Source: an uncultured Bacilli bacterium
GTDB lineage: Bacteria; Bacillota_I; Bacilli_A; RF39; UBA660
Length of the DNA: 8,017 bases
Assembly (NCBI GenBank): GCA_944350405.1
Contig: CALVPC010000044.1
Span: forward strand, 1 to 8,017
Reading direction: 5' to 3'
Below are positions 1-5,566 of this stretch, piece after piece. Each line of letters begins with the position of its first letter. The first letter of the stretch is position 1. The notes under the pieces were generated by a model. It was not told the origin of the DNA. It saw nothing but the letters and a program-made list of their open reading frames with translations, and did not search any database. Both the position numbers and the translations under genes were made by a program.

Positions 1-8
1 AGAAAACC

Positions 9-347
9 TTATAATGAAACGTTTTGCTCAATGTTATGAAAAAAAGTTAAACCTTTGTGTGTTAAGACATATACTCCTTCATCATTTTTTAAAATTATTT
101 GTTCATAATTATTTGCTTTATTTACTAATGAAACTTTGTAATTATCCTCTTTTTGATAGTTAGCTACTACATCATACTTGTAAGTGTCATCATTGTTGGT
201 TAATTCTAATGTTCCTTCCATATAATATGCTTTTAAACTTTCTACATCTTTTATGAAGTTCTCTCTTATATCTTTGTCATTTAGCTTGCCACATCCTGTA
301 AGACATAATGTTGCTATTACTGCAACAATTAAAAATATTTTTTTCAT
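9..347 (-). CDS. Lipoprotein with LolA-like fold, 3' part apparently frameshifted
   Basis: Residues 1-19 form a lipoprotein signal peptide: basic MKK, a hydrophobic core, then the lipobox LTGC with Cys19 as the lipidated residue. The mature protein should be anchored on the outer face of the membrane. The segment from about residue 35 (YYMEGTLELTNN, YKYDVVANYQKEDNYKVSL, EQIILKNDEGVYVLT) resembles the LolA-like family of Bacillota lipoproteins, which are usually about 200 residues; this reading stops at 112. After GVYVLT the family normally continues with a P-S-L-N-K-S-F-like stretch. Here the frame instead reads HKGLTFF and ends, while the +1 frame nearby reads TLSKTFHYKVF and runs off the left window edge. 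A frameshift (there is a seven-T run at 39-45) or an out-of-frame insertion is therefore likely. The ribosome site GAGGTG (352-357) supports the ATG at 347. The family assignment is from memory; the exact function is unknown. Confidence 0.7.
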   Translation of the reverse strand: MKKIFLIVAVIATLCLTGCGKLNDKDIRENFIKDVESLKAYYMEGTLELTNNDDTYKYDVVANYQKEDNYKVSLVNKANNYEQIILKNDEGVYVLTHKGLTFFHNIEQNVSL

Positions 348-373
348 TTTTCACCTCTTTTTGCTTTCAATTA

Positions 374-402
374 ATTATATTTTTTTTCAATGTATATATT
401 CA
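374..402 (-). promoter_or_regulatory. Possible sigma-A promoter of the lipoprotein gene
   Basis: On the minus strand a perfect -10 TATAAT lies at 374-379. The hexamer 17 bases upstream is TGAATA (397-402), only 3 of 6 matches to TTGACA. It is correctly placed to transcribe the lipoprotein gene starting at 347. The region is almost pure A/T, so chance matches are frequent. Confidence 0.35.
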
Positions 403-413
403 TATTTATTTAA

Positions 414-443
414 TGAATAATTTTTTTAATTTTATACATAATA
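414..443 (+). promoter_or_regulatory. Forespore sigma (SigG-like) promoter candidate for the DUF378 gene
   Basis: TGAATA (414-419), a 17-base spacer, then CATAATA (437-443) fits the SigG pattern TGnATA-N17/18-CATnnTA as known from Bacillus. Transcription would start near 450, just ahead of the AAGGAGG ribosome site. No good TTGACA/TATAAT pair competes in this interval. The assignment rests on the motif only, and the background is AT-rich. Confidence 0.45.
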
Positions 444-463
444 TTTAGTAAAGGAGGAGAATC

Positions 464-664
464 ATGGAAACATTACAAAAAATCGCATTAGTTTTTACCA
501 TTATAGGTGCTATTGTATGGGGACTAATTGGATTATTTGATTTCAATCTAGTTGAATTTATTTTTGGTGACAATAGCATTTTATCAAGAATCGTTTATAC
601 TATTGTTGGTATTTGTGGTTTGATTAACATTGGACTTTTAGTACAAAAAATAGAATTTAAATAA
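464..664 (+). CDS. DUF378 family small membrane protein
   Basis: The 66-residue protein matches the DUF378 pattern: LQKIALVFTIIGAIVWGLIGLF near the start, then FNLVEFIFGD, then SRIVYTIVGICGL. Two membrane spans are visible, at about 5-25 and 42-61, joined by a short loop with the conserved aromatic and Gly-Asp residues. Length and layout are normal for the family, and its biochemical role is unknown. AAGGAGG at 451-457, six bases before the ATG, fixes the start. It is the only plus-strand gene here, diverges from the lipoprotein gene and converges on cdaR with a shared terminator. A SigG-like promoter lies directly upstream. The Bacillus subtilis relative YuzA is, as far as I recall, also sporulation-expressed, which would agree, but I could not check this. 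Confidence 0.9.
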   Translation: METLQKIALVFTIIGAIVWGLIGLFDFNLVEFIFGDNSILSRIVYTIVGICGLINIGLLVQKIEFK

Positions 665-697
665 AAAAATCACTAGAATTTTTAACTAGTGATTTTT
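665..697. terminator. Bidirectional Rho-independent terminator
   Basis: A perfect 12-bp inverted repeat (665-676 with 686-697, sequence core ATCACTAG/CTAGTGAT) has a 9-base loop and A/T runs on both outer sides. It starts right after the DUF378 stop codon and ends four bases before the cdaR stop, so it can terminate both convergent transcripts. Confidence 0.9.
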
Positions 698-700
698 ATT

Positions 701-2095
701 TTATTCTATTATTATAGTAACAGTAGTTGTCTTTGGTGTATATTTTAATTTTAAATCTTCTCCTGTAACTTGTACTTCTACTTTATGAGTTCCTCTGCCT
801 TTACCTTTTAAATCAACATAAGCTGTAATATTTTCTGCTGTAATATCTTCTAGATTATTTGCTGTTCCTTTAACTATAATTGTGGCAAATGAATCATTCT
901 TAGAAGCAGCTTGAGCAGTATACTTAGAATCTAAATTTCTAATAGCAATATTTACATTGTCTATTGTTTTTTCTTTTTCATCTGCAAGGGTTACTGTTGC
1001 TACTACTGATTTTACTGACATTTCTTTAACACCACTTGGGGCGGATAAGTTGATTGTGTATTCTGTTTTTTTATCTATTCCTTCAACATCAATGTTTACT
1101 GGAACATAAGATATTTTTTCTAGATCTTCTTCGTTACCATAAATTGTTACTTGTGTTCTACTTAATTTTATGTCATCTATTGCTTTTCCAAAAACTACAT
1201 TACCTGTTGGAACTACTCGTAAAGGTACTTCTTTACTAGGTGAAGATATTTCTAAAGTTGCATCTATTGTTCCTGGTACTATTTCAACATCTAATTTATT
1301 TCCGTTTTCATCGTATGCGACAAGTGGAATATCTTTTAAAGTAGCTGTACCTATATTTAATTCTAGTTTTTCTAAGTTAACTAGTGCTTTTACTGTGGCT
1401 ACTTTATCCAACATGTATTCTGCACCTTTTACATATACTTCATCGCTACTAAATGTTATATTTGATATGTTATATCTTTGATTAATACTATCTGCATTTA
1501 ATATTTCTGTTGATATTTTTTTAGATATTGATAATTTTTCATATATAGTAACTGTTGCTGTACTAGGGTCTGCTTTATAATTAACAGAAGAAACAGGACT
1601 ATCATACTTAATTTCTACTTGATGTCTTCCAGGCTTTAGTCCTCTTAAATCGACTGTTACACCATCACTTGGATATTGTTTTGCTAAATATAAATCTGAT
1701 TTTCTTCCTATTAAAGTAATATCTACTGTATCAGGTAATCCTTCAATTACATAAGCTTCTTCATTATATAAAGCAGTTACTTTTTGATTATATAAAATAT
1801 CTGCGGAATTATTCATCAATCTTTCAGCAATATTGTCATAGTGAAAGAATGCAATTAAAGATATTACTAATGATAAAGTTAATAATACACCTTTATTATT
1901 TAATAATCTATCTAGTGGTTTGCTAGAATTTTTAAATGGTTTAGTAATCCAAAGCATAAATTTAGCTATTGGAGTTATTATAATTTTATCTATTATATTG
2001 TACGCTTTACTAAAACAGTAATAGGTCCCTCTAGCTATCTTTTTTAAGATGCCATGTTTCTTTTTTTTATTTGAGGATTTCTTTTTCTTTGCCAT
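701..2095 (-). CDS. cdaR: CdaR, YbbR-domain regulator of the diadenylate cyclase CdaA
   Basis: A 464-residue membrane-anchored extracellular protein that binds CdaA and modulates c-di-AMP synthesis. The sequence LDRLLNNKGVLLTLSLVISL (61-80) corresponds to the family's usual N-terminus and single membrane span (about 68-86). Four YbbR-type beta domains follow, at roughly 105-185, 190-284, 287-371 and 375-464; each carries a hydrophobic VTI-like strand near its end. Residues 1-60 are an added extension. They begin with a lysine cluster (MAKKKKSSNKKKKHG) and include a second hydrophobic stretch at about 33-50, which typical CdaR proteins that start at the membrane span do not have. The ATG overlaps the cdaA stop by one base (TAATG), with AGGAGG at 2106-2111, showing translational coupling. 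glmM, the usual third gene of this operon, does not follow; the transcript ends at the 665-697 hairpin. Confidence 0.95.
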   Translation of the reverse strand: MAKKKKSSNKKKKHGILKKIARGTYYCFSKAYNIIDKIIITPIAKFMLWITKPFKNSSKPLDRLLNNKGVLLTLSLVISLIAFFHYDNIAERLMNNSADILYNQKVTALYNEEAYVIEGLPDTVDITLIGRKSDLYLAKQYPSDGVTVDLRGLKPGRHQVEIKYDSPVSSVNYKADPSTATVTIYEKLSISKKISTEILNADSINQRYNISNITFSSDEVYVKGAEYMLDKVATVKALVNLEKLELNIGTATLKDIPLVAYDENGNKLDVEIVPGTIDATLEISSPSKEVPLRVVPTGNVVFGKAIDDIKLSRTQVTIYGNEEDLEKISYVPVNIDVEGIDKKTEYTINLSAPSGVKEMSVKSVVATVTLADEKEKTIDNVNIAIRNLDSKYTAQAASKNDSFATIIVKGTANNLEDITAENITAYVDLKGKGRGTHKVEVQVTGEDLKLKYTPKTTTVTIIIE

Positions 2096-2904
2096 TATAT
2101 TTCTTCCTCCTCATCAAATTCATCTTCAAAATCATCTTGCTTTGGTCTTAATTCATCTATAAGCAGGATTCTTGCGTCATCTATTGTTAGATTATAGAAT
2201 AATTCTCCTTTGATTGCTATAGATACTCTTCCAGTTTCTTCTGAAACAACTATTGCTAAAGCGTCTGTTTCTTCAGTTATTCCTAATGCTGCTCTATGAC
2301 GCGTTCCTAACCTTTTATTAATCTTTAAGCTGTTACTAGTTGGAAAAACTGCTCCAGCACAACTTATTTTATCTCCTTGAATAATTACTCCACCATCATG
2401 TAATGGGTTGTTTGGAAAGAATATAGATACTAGTAGTTCGCTAGAAATTTCAGCATATAAATTAGTAGCTTTATTTATGTAATCTATTAAACTTACATCT
2501 CGTTCAATGACTATCAAAGCTCCTATTTTAGCTTTTCTCATAGTATCTACAGCCCCAATTATTTCATATACTAGTCTTTCTCTTTCATCAACAGATAAAA
2601 CTTTGTGTCTTCCTAATAATTGAGTTTTTCCTATTTGCTCTAATATATTTCTAATTTCTGGTTGAAATATTATTATTAGTGCAAGTGGTCCCCATTCAAT
2701 TACATATTCTAATACTACTCCAACTGTTACTAATCCAATTGCATCTGCTATTACTTTAATTATTATTATAAATAATATTCCTTTAAATAATAGAGATAGC
2801 TTTACATTGTTTTTTATATTTTTTAAAACAGTATATATTAAAAACCATAATATTGCTATGTCTAATATTTCTCTAAGTAAATAAAATATTGTTTCAAATA
2901 TCAT
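2095..2904 (-). CDS. cdaA: CdaA, membrane diadenylate cyclase (c-di-AMP synthase)
   Basis: This enzyme condenses two ATP to c-di-AMP, the messenger controlling potassium and osmolyte uptake and cell-wall balance. The 269-residue protein has three N-terminal membrane helices (about 10-27, 36-58, 60-80), a short linker helix, then the DAC domain at about 100-255. The catalytic signatures are LHDGG (168-172) and GTRHRAALG (200-208). The first is normally written DGA; here Ala is Gly, a mild change next to the catalytic Asp170. FQPEIR (80-85) is the typical CdaA junction after the third helix. The C-terminus ends in a strongly acidic tail (DDFEDEFDEEEEI, 257-269). Its GAG-GAG-GAA codons also supply the ribosome binding site for cdaR. 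GGAGG at 2911-2915, six bases before the ATG, confirms the start. It is first in the cdaA-cdaR operon. Confidence 0.97.
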   Translation of the reverse strand: MIFETIFYLLREILDIAILWFLIYTVLKNIKNNVKLSLLFKGILFIIIIKVIADAIGLVTVGVVLEYVIEWGPLALIIIFQPEIRNILEQIGKTQLLGRHKVLSVDERERLVYEIIGAVDTMRKAKIGALIVIERDVSLIDYINKATNLYAEISSELLVSIFFPNNPLHDGGVIIQGDKISCAGAVFPTSNSLKINKRLGTRHRAALGITEETDALAIVVSEETGRVSIAIKGELFYNLTIDDARILLIDELRPKQDDFEDEFDEEEEI

Positions 2905-2927
2905 AAATTACCTCCATACATTTTTCT

Positions 2928-2956
2928 ATTATATCATTATTTTCTATTCATGTAAA
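2928..2956 (-). promoter_or_regulatory. Sigma-A promoter of cdaA-cdaR
   Basis: On the minus strand TTTACA (2951-2956), a 17-base spacer and TATAAT (2928-2933), with an extended TG two bases before the -10. Predicted start is near 2921, giving a leader of about 17 bases that contains GGAGG. Confidence 0.8.
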
Positions 2957-2988
2957 ATGACCAATATTTTTTATATTCTATTTTATTA

Positions 2989-3017
2989 AGTATACTATAA
3001 AATTGTGAAAATTGTAA
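2989..3017 (-). promoter_or_regulatory. Possible second, upstream promoter for cdaA-cdaR
   Basis: On the minus strand TTACAA (3012-3017), a 17-base spacer and TATACT (2989-2994): 4/6 and 5/6 matches to sigma-A. It lies about 60 bases upstream of the main promoter, so cdaA may have tandem promoters. Weak evidence in AT-rich DNA. Confidence 0.35.
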
Positions 3018-3044
3018 GATGTATTTTGTTTTTTAAATAAAAAA

Positions 3045-3065
3045 GAATAAATTATTCATTTATTC
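3045..3065 (-). terminator. Weak terminator overlapping the end of the second coat-like gene
   Basis: An 8-bp inverted repeat GAATAAAT/ATTTATTC with a 5-base loop is followed on the minus strand by six T. It includes the last codons and stop of the upstream gene. The stem is A/T-rich and may be weak, but it is the only candidate between this gene pair and cdaA. Confidence 0.45.
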
Positions 3066-3318
3066 CTAAGTATAAGCTATCTAATTCTTCATATAATTCT
3101 TCTCTTTTCTTTTTATTACTGCGTTCTTTTTTTATTAATTCTGTTTTTAAAAGATATCGATATAATTTTCTAGTTAATTCATCAATTTCATCAAAAATAC
3201 TTAATATATAGTCATGAACTTGTTCTGATGATGCTTCTAATAACTTATTAGTACAACTTTTTAACAAGTTCTGTTCATAAATATATATGGTAGATAGATT
3301 TTCTTTCTCATTCATCAT
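3052..3318 (-). CDS. Small helical protein, possible CotF-like coat protein (second gene)
   Basis: An 88-residue, charged, all-helical protein without signal peptide or membrane span. The segment at about 9-60 (STIYIYEQNLLKSCTNKLLE, then HDYILSIFDEIDELTRKLYR) resembles the repeating helix pattern of CotF-type spore coat proteins, which have a ferritin-like two- or four-helix fold. Similarity is by pattern only and the gene may be something else. A Lys/Glu-rich coiled-coil-like stretch follows at about 58-79. Its ATG overlaps the stop of the preceding gene (ATGA at 3315-3318), which indicates co-translation with it. The ribosome site AAGGA (3323-3327) would suit the second ATG at 3315 slightly better, so the true protein may be 87 residues. 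I do not recognise a precise family with certainty. Confidence 0.6.
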   Translation of the reverse strand: MMNEKENLSTIYIYEQNLLKSCTNKLLEASSEQVHDYILSIFDEIDELTRKLYRYLLKTELIKKERSNKKKREELYEELDSLYLGINE

Positions 3319-3524
3319 AATATCCTTTCTTTGTTATCAAGCAATTTCATTATTGTTAATAAATTTTTTTTATGAACATCTCTTATTTCTTTTAATATCA
3401 ATTTTTGTTCTTTATTAATAGTTTTCTTTTCAAATTCTTTTATTTGTTTTATTAAAAGATAATTTTCACTAAATAGGTCTTTTAAATTGATTAAATCAGT
3501 GGGAGATAATTTTATTTTTTCCAT
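3315..3524 (-). CDS. Small helical protein, possible CotF-like coat protein (first gene)
   Basis: A 69-residue soluble helical protein. It follows the pattern of short CotF-related coat proteins: a leading LSPTDLINLKDLFSENYLL helix, a second helix with KQIKEFEKKT, and a last helix in which EIRDVHKKNLLTIMKLL has the His that often sits in the 'H...h..L' position of that family. The match is recognised by eye and is not proven. GGAGG at 3531-3535, six bases upstream of the ATG, makes translation credible. It is translationally coupled to the next small gene by a four-base overlap, so the two products probably act together. A forespore-sigma-like promoter candidate lies just upstream, which would agree with a spore role. 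Confidence 0.6.
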   Translation of the reverse strand: MEKIKLSPTDLINLKDLFSENYLLIKQIKEFEKKTINKEQKLILKEIRDVHKKNLLTIMKLLDNKERIL

Positions 3525-3540
3525 TTTTTCCCTCCACCTA

Positions 3541-3570
3541 TAGTGTGAACTAAATCTTTTATTTTATACA
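3541..3570 (-). promoter_or_regulatory. SigG-like promoter candidate for the coat-like gene pair
   Basis: On the minus strand TGTATA (3565-3570), a 17-base spacer and CACACTA (3541-3547), one mismatch from CATnnTA. It has the same spacing as the candidate before the DUF378 gene. The predicted start would fall at the ribosome site itself, which leaves almost no leader and weakens the case. No sigma-A promoter is evident here. Confidence 0.3.
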
Positions 3571-3571
3571 A

Positions 3572-3593
3572 AAAGGAACTAAACAGTTCCTTT
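3572..3593 (-). terminator. Rho-independent terminator of the sigma/anti-sigma operon
   Basis: A 9-bp perfect stem AAAGGAACT/AGTTCCTTT with a 4-base loop begins one base after the stop codon of the anti-sigma gene. Its 3' arm merges into a run of five T on the minus strand. Confidence 0.85.
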
Positions 3594-3594
3594 A

Positions 3595-4896
3595 TTAATC
3601 TATTCTTTCTCTTTCTGATTTTATTATTTTACCAGTTGTAGCATTTATTTCATAATCATATTCGTAGCCATTATATGTAAATTCTACTGAGTATTCATTA
3701 TCGTCTCTATCTAATTCTATGTCTATATAATTAGGATTAGATATTCCAGCATGATTTAGAGCAATTTGTCTAGCTTTGTCTCTCGATATATAATTATTAG
3801 AACTTGAAGTACTATTAGAATTACTATTAGATGAACTATTTGTGTTTTGGCTTGAAGATTGATTATTTGAACTATTTGTATTATTGCTTGATGATTGATT
3901 AGTATTAGGCACATAGTTGTCATTTCTTTCTCTTTCTGATTTTATTATTTTACCAGTTGTAGCATCTATTTCATAATCATATTCTGTTGTTGAAGTAGTA
4001 AACTCCACTTCATAAACTATAAGGCCGTCATCTGCATCAAATTCTACTTTAGTGTAATTTGGATTAGATACACCAGCATGATCTAGAGCAATTTTTGTTG
4101 CTTCATCTTTGTCTATATATGCTTTTGTACTTGCAGTTCCTTCTTTTTGTACGTTATCTAAATGATTTGTTTTTGATGTACTTAAAACATTTAATTCATT
4201 AATTGATAATGGTACTAAATCTTGTTCACTTAATAGACTGTTACTTTCTAGTAGATCTAATATTAAAGTTGCTTTGCCTAAAGAAATATTATATTTTTCT
4301 GCTAAATTTTGAGCTTCTTTATTTGAATTTGACAGATTTTGACTTAATACTGAACCATTTATATTATCAGCACTTATAATAGAATTTATAGTATTAGCTA
4401 GTCTTTGTCTTAATTGTTCTCCTTTTTCTTGATCGTCATTTTCTACTGATAAAAGTATTGAATTTGATAGATCATCAATATATCCTTTAGTTACCATTGA
4501 GCCGATAATAGCATTTAATGCTACATCTATATCTGTTTTTTCTAAATCCATACCTTCTAGAATTTTTTCTGCATCTTCGTTTTTAGCAGTTACTTTGAGT
4601 ACTTTCTCTTTTTTGCTTACTTCGATTTCTATGCTAGGATTTACTTCTAATCCTATTCTAGAATCAACTTTATAATAATTGTTATATCCAAAGTATGATA
4701 ATCCTAGAACTAAAATAATGGTTGCCAACGCAATAGATAATTTAGGTAAGAGCTTCTTGCTTTGTTTTTTAGGTTCTTTCATAGTAATTATTCCTTCCTT
4801 TTCATTTATTTTTGAGAGGATATTTTCAAAACTATTATTAGGTATGCTATTGTTTAAGGATTCGTTTAGTTTGTTTTTTAATTTATTTTCATCCAT
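3595..4896 (-). CDS. RsgI-like membrane anti-sigma factor with two PepSY domains
   Basis: Predicted to hold the adjacent ECF sigma factor at the membrane and release it on an extracellular signal. In the 433-residue form, residues 1-48 are a cytoplasmic helical region (likely sigma-binding) and 50-71 the single membrane span. Residues 76-153 match the RsgI extracellular domain (IGLEVNPSIEIEV, VLKVTAKNEDAEKIL). Its Asn86-Pro87 is the bond at which RsgI proteins of this type are known to self-cleave. A helical region (about 160-245, with AEKYNISLGKATLILDLL) follows. PepSY domains lie at 260-324 and 370-432 around an Asn/Ser-rich linker (325-369); both end in ATTGKIIKSERER. ATG 4896 is preferred over ATG 4917: it lies one base after the sigma stop and is served by GGGGGA (4906-4911), whereas 4917 has no ribosome site. 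The N-terminus is unlike the classical RsgI_N domain. Confidence 0.88.
   Translation of the reverse strand: MDENKLKNKLNESLNNSIPNNSFENILSKINEKEGIITMKEPKKQSKKLLPKLSIALATIILVLGLSYFGYNNYYKVDSRIGLEVNPSIEIEVSKKEKVLKVTAKNEDAEKILEGMDLEKTDIDVALNAIIGSMVTKGYIDDLSNSILLSVENDDQEKGEQLRQRLANTINSIISADNINGSVLSQNLSNSNKEAQNLAEKYNISLGKATLILDLLESNSLLSEQDLVPLSINELNVLSTSKTNHLDNVQKEGTASTKAYIDKDEATKIALDHAGVSNPNYTKVEFDADDGLIVYEVEFTTSTTEYDYEIDATTGKIIKSERERNDNYVPNTNQSSSNNTNSSNNQSSSQNTNSSSNSNSNSTSSSNNYISRDKARQIALNHAGISNPNYIDIELDRDDNEYSVEFTYNGYEYDYEINATTGKIIKSERERID
3603..3663 (-). repeat. 61-bp direct repeat, copy in the second PepSY domain
   Basis: It matches 3924-3984 at 60 of 61 positions (the only difference is T3645 versus C3966). 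It encodes the end of the C-terminal PepSY domain (EYDYE...TTGKIIKSERE). Confidence 0.95.
3924..3984 (-). repeat. 61-bp direct repeat, copy in the first PepSY domain
   Basis: Partner of 3603-3663, encoding the end of the first PepSY domain. The sequence upstream of each copy is only partly conserved, so the near-identity is confined to this block. Confidence 0.95.
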
Positions 4897-4897
4897 T

Positions 4898-5446
4898 TTA
4901 ACTATTCCCCCATTCATTTCTTATTTTTTTTAGAGCCCTGTGATATTTAGATAAAGTTGTGGATAATTTTAATTCTAATAATTCTGCTATTTCTTTGTGT
5001 TTAAGTTCTGCGACTAAATGAAATAATACTATTTGTCTTTCTTCTTCAGATAATTTCTCTAATATTTCTCGTAAGAATATTTTATCTTCTTCTTTTAAAC
5101 AATCGTTTACAAAAATTTCTTCATTTATTTCTCCACTTACTATTTTCTTTTGCTTTCTTATTTTCATAAGAGCTAAATTTTTTGTTATTGTTAATATCCA
5201 AGACATTGGTGTTTGATTTGATTTGTATGAATTTATATTTTCATGAATTTTAACATAAACATCTTGCATATTATCTAATGCATCGTTGTGGTTTTTTAAA
5301 AGAGAAAGGCTGTACCCATATACTGAAGTTTTTGTAAGTTCATATAAGTTGTGAAAGGATTCCATATTACCTAGAGAAAGTTCAAATAGAAGTTTGTCTA
5401 TTATTTTATGATCTATACGCTTATTAATAGGCTCTTTGTTTAACAT
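4898..5446 (-). CDS. ECF-type RNA polymerase sigma factor
   Basis: A 182-residue sigma-70 family protein of ECF size with only regions 2 and 4. Region 2 covers about 21-101: FHNLYELTKTSVYGYSLSLL, then DALDNMQDVYVKIHENINSY for core polymerase contact, then PMSWILTITKNLALMKIRKQ for -10 recognition. Region 4 covers about 123-177, with the helix-turn-helix LKHKEIAELLELKLSTTLSKYHRALKKIR split over 148-176 for -35 recognition. It is shorter than SigI proteins (around 250 residues), although its partner gene is RsgI-like. AGAGGAG at 5454-5460, seven bases before the ATG, supports the start. The stop is one base before the anti-sigma ATG, so the pair is translationally coupled. Such sigma factors usually activate their own operon, but no recognisable ECF promoter could be confirmed upstream. 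The regulon cannot be inferred. Confidence 0.93.
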   Translation of the reverse strand: MLNKEPINKRIDHKIIDKLLFELSLGNMESFHNLYELTKTSVYGYSLSLLKNHNDALDNMQDVYVKIHENINSYKSNQTPMSWILTITKNLALMKIRKQKKIVSGEINEEIFVNDCLKEEDKIFLREILEKLSEEERQIVLFHLVAELKHKEIAELLELKLSTTLSKYHRALKKIRNEWGNS

Positions 5447-5506
5447 CTTATTTCTCCTCTCATTATATTAATGTTTATATTCACTATTTTATTGCATTGT
5501 TTTTTT

Positions 5507-5535
5507 ATTTTAACATATTTTTACTAAGTTGTTTA
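5507..5535 (-). promoter_or_regulatory. Weak promoter candidate for the sigma/anti-sigma operon
   Basis: On the minus strand TAAACA (5530-5535), a 17-base spacer and TAAAAT (5507-5512): 4/6 and 5/6 matches to sigma-A. It would give a leader of about 55 bases. An autoregulated ECF promoter in the same interval is also possible. Confidence 0.3.
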
Positions 5536-5566
5536 ATTTTTTATGTTATTATCTTTTATATAAACG

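Noticed and set aside
1054..1481. Two plus-strand open frames (1054-1239 and 1170-1481) opposite cdaR
   Set aside because: They lie wholly inside a well-supported cdaR, have Leu/Ser/Thr-biased antisense-like composition and no ribosome site worth the name.
3790..3924. Possible CRISPR-like or tandem DNA repeat
   Set aside because: The irregular short repeats are codons of the Asn/Ser linker; there are no regular repeat-spacer units.
4897..4917. Upstream ATG at 4917 for the anti-sigma gene
   Set aside because: No ribosome site precedes it, and it would overlap the sigma gene by 20 bases; ATG 4896 has GGGGGA upstream and lies one base after the sigma stop.
4679..4933. Plus-strand open frame opposite the anti-sigma gene
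   Set aside because: It is the antisense of the membrane span and N-terminus of a clear gene; its hydrophobicity is a by-product.
5462..5467. Perfect TATAAT on the minus strand just before the sigma gene ribosome site
   Set aside because: There is no -35 match at 16-18 bases and no extended TG; transcription would start inside the ribosome site.
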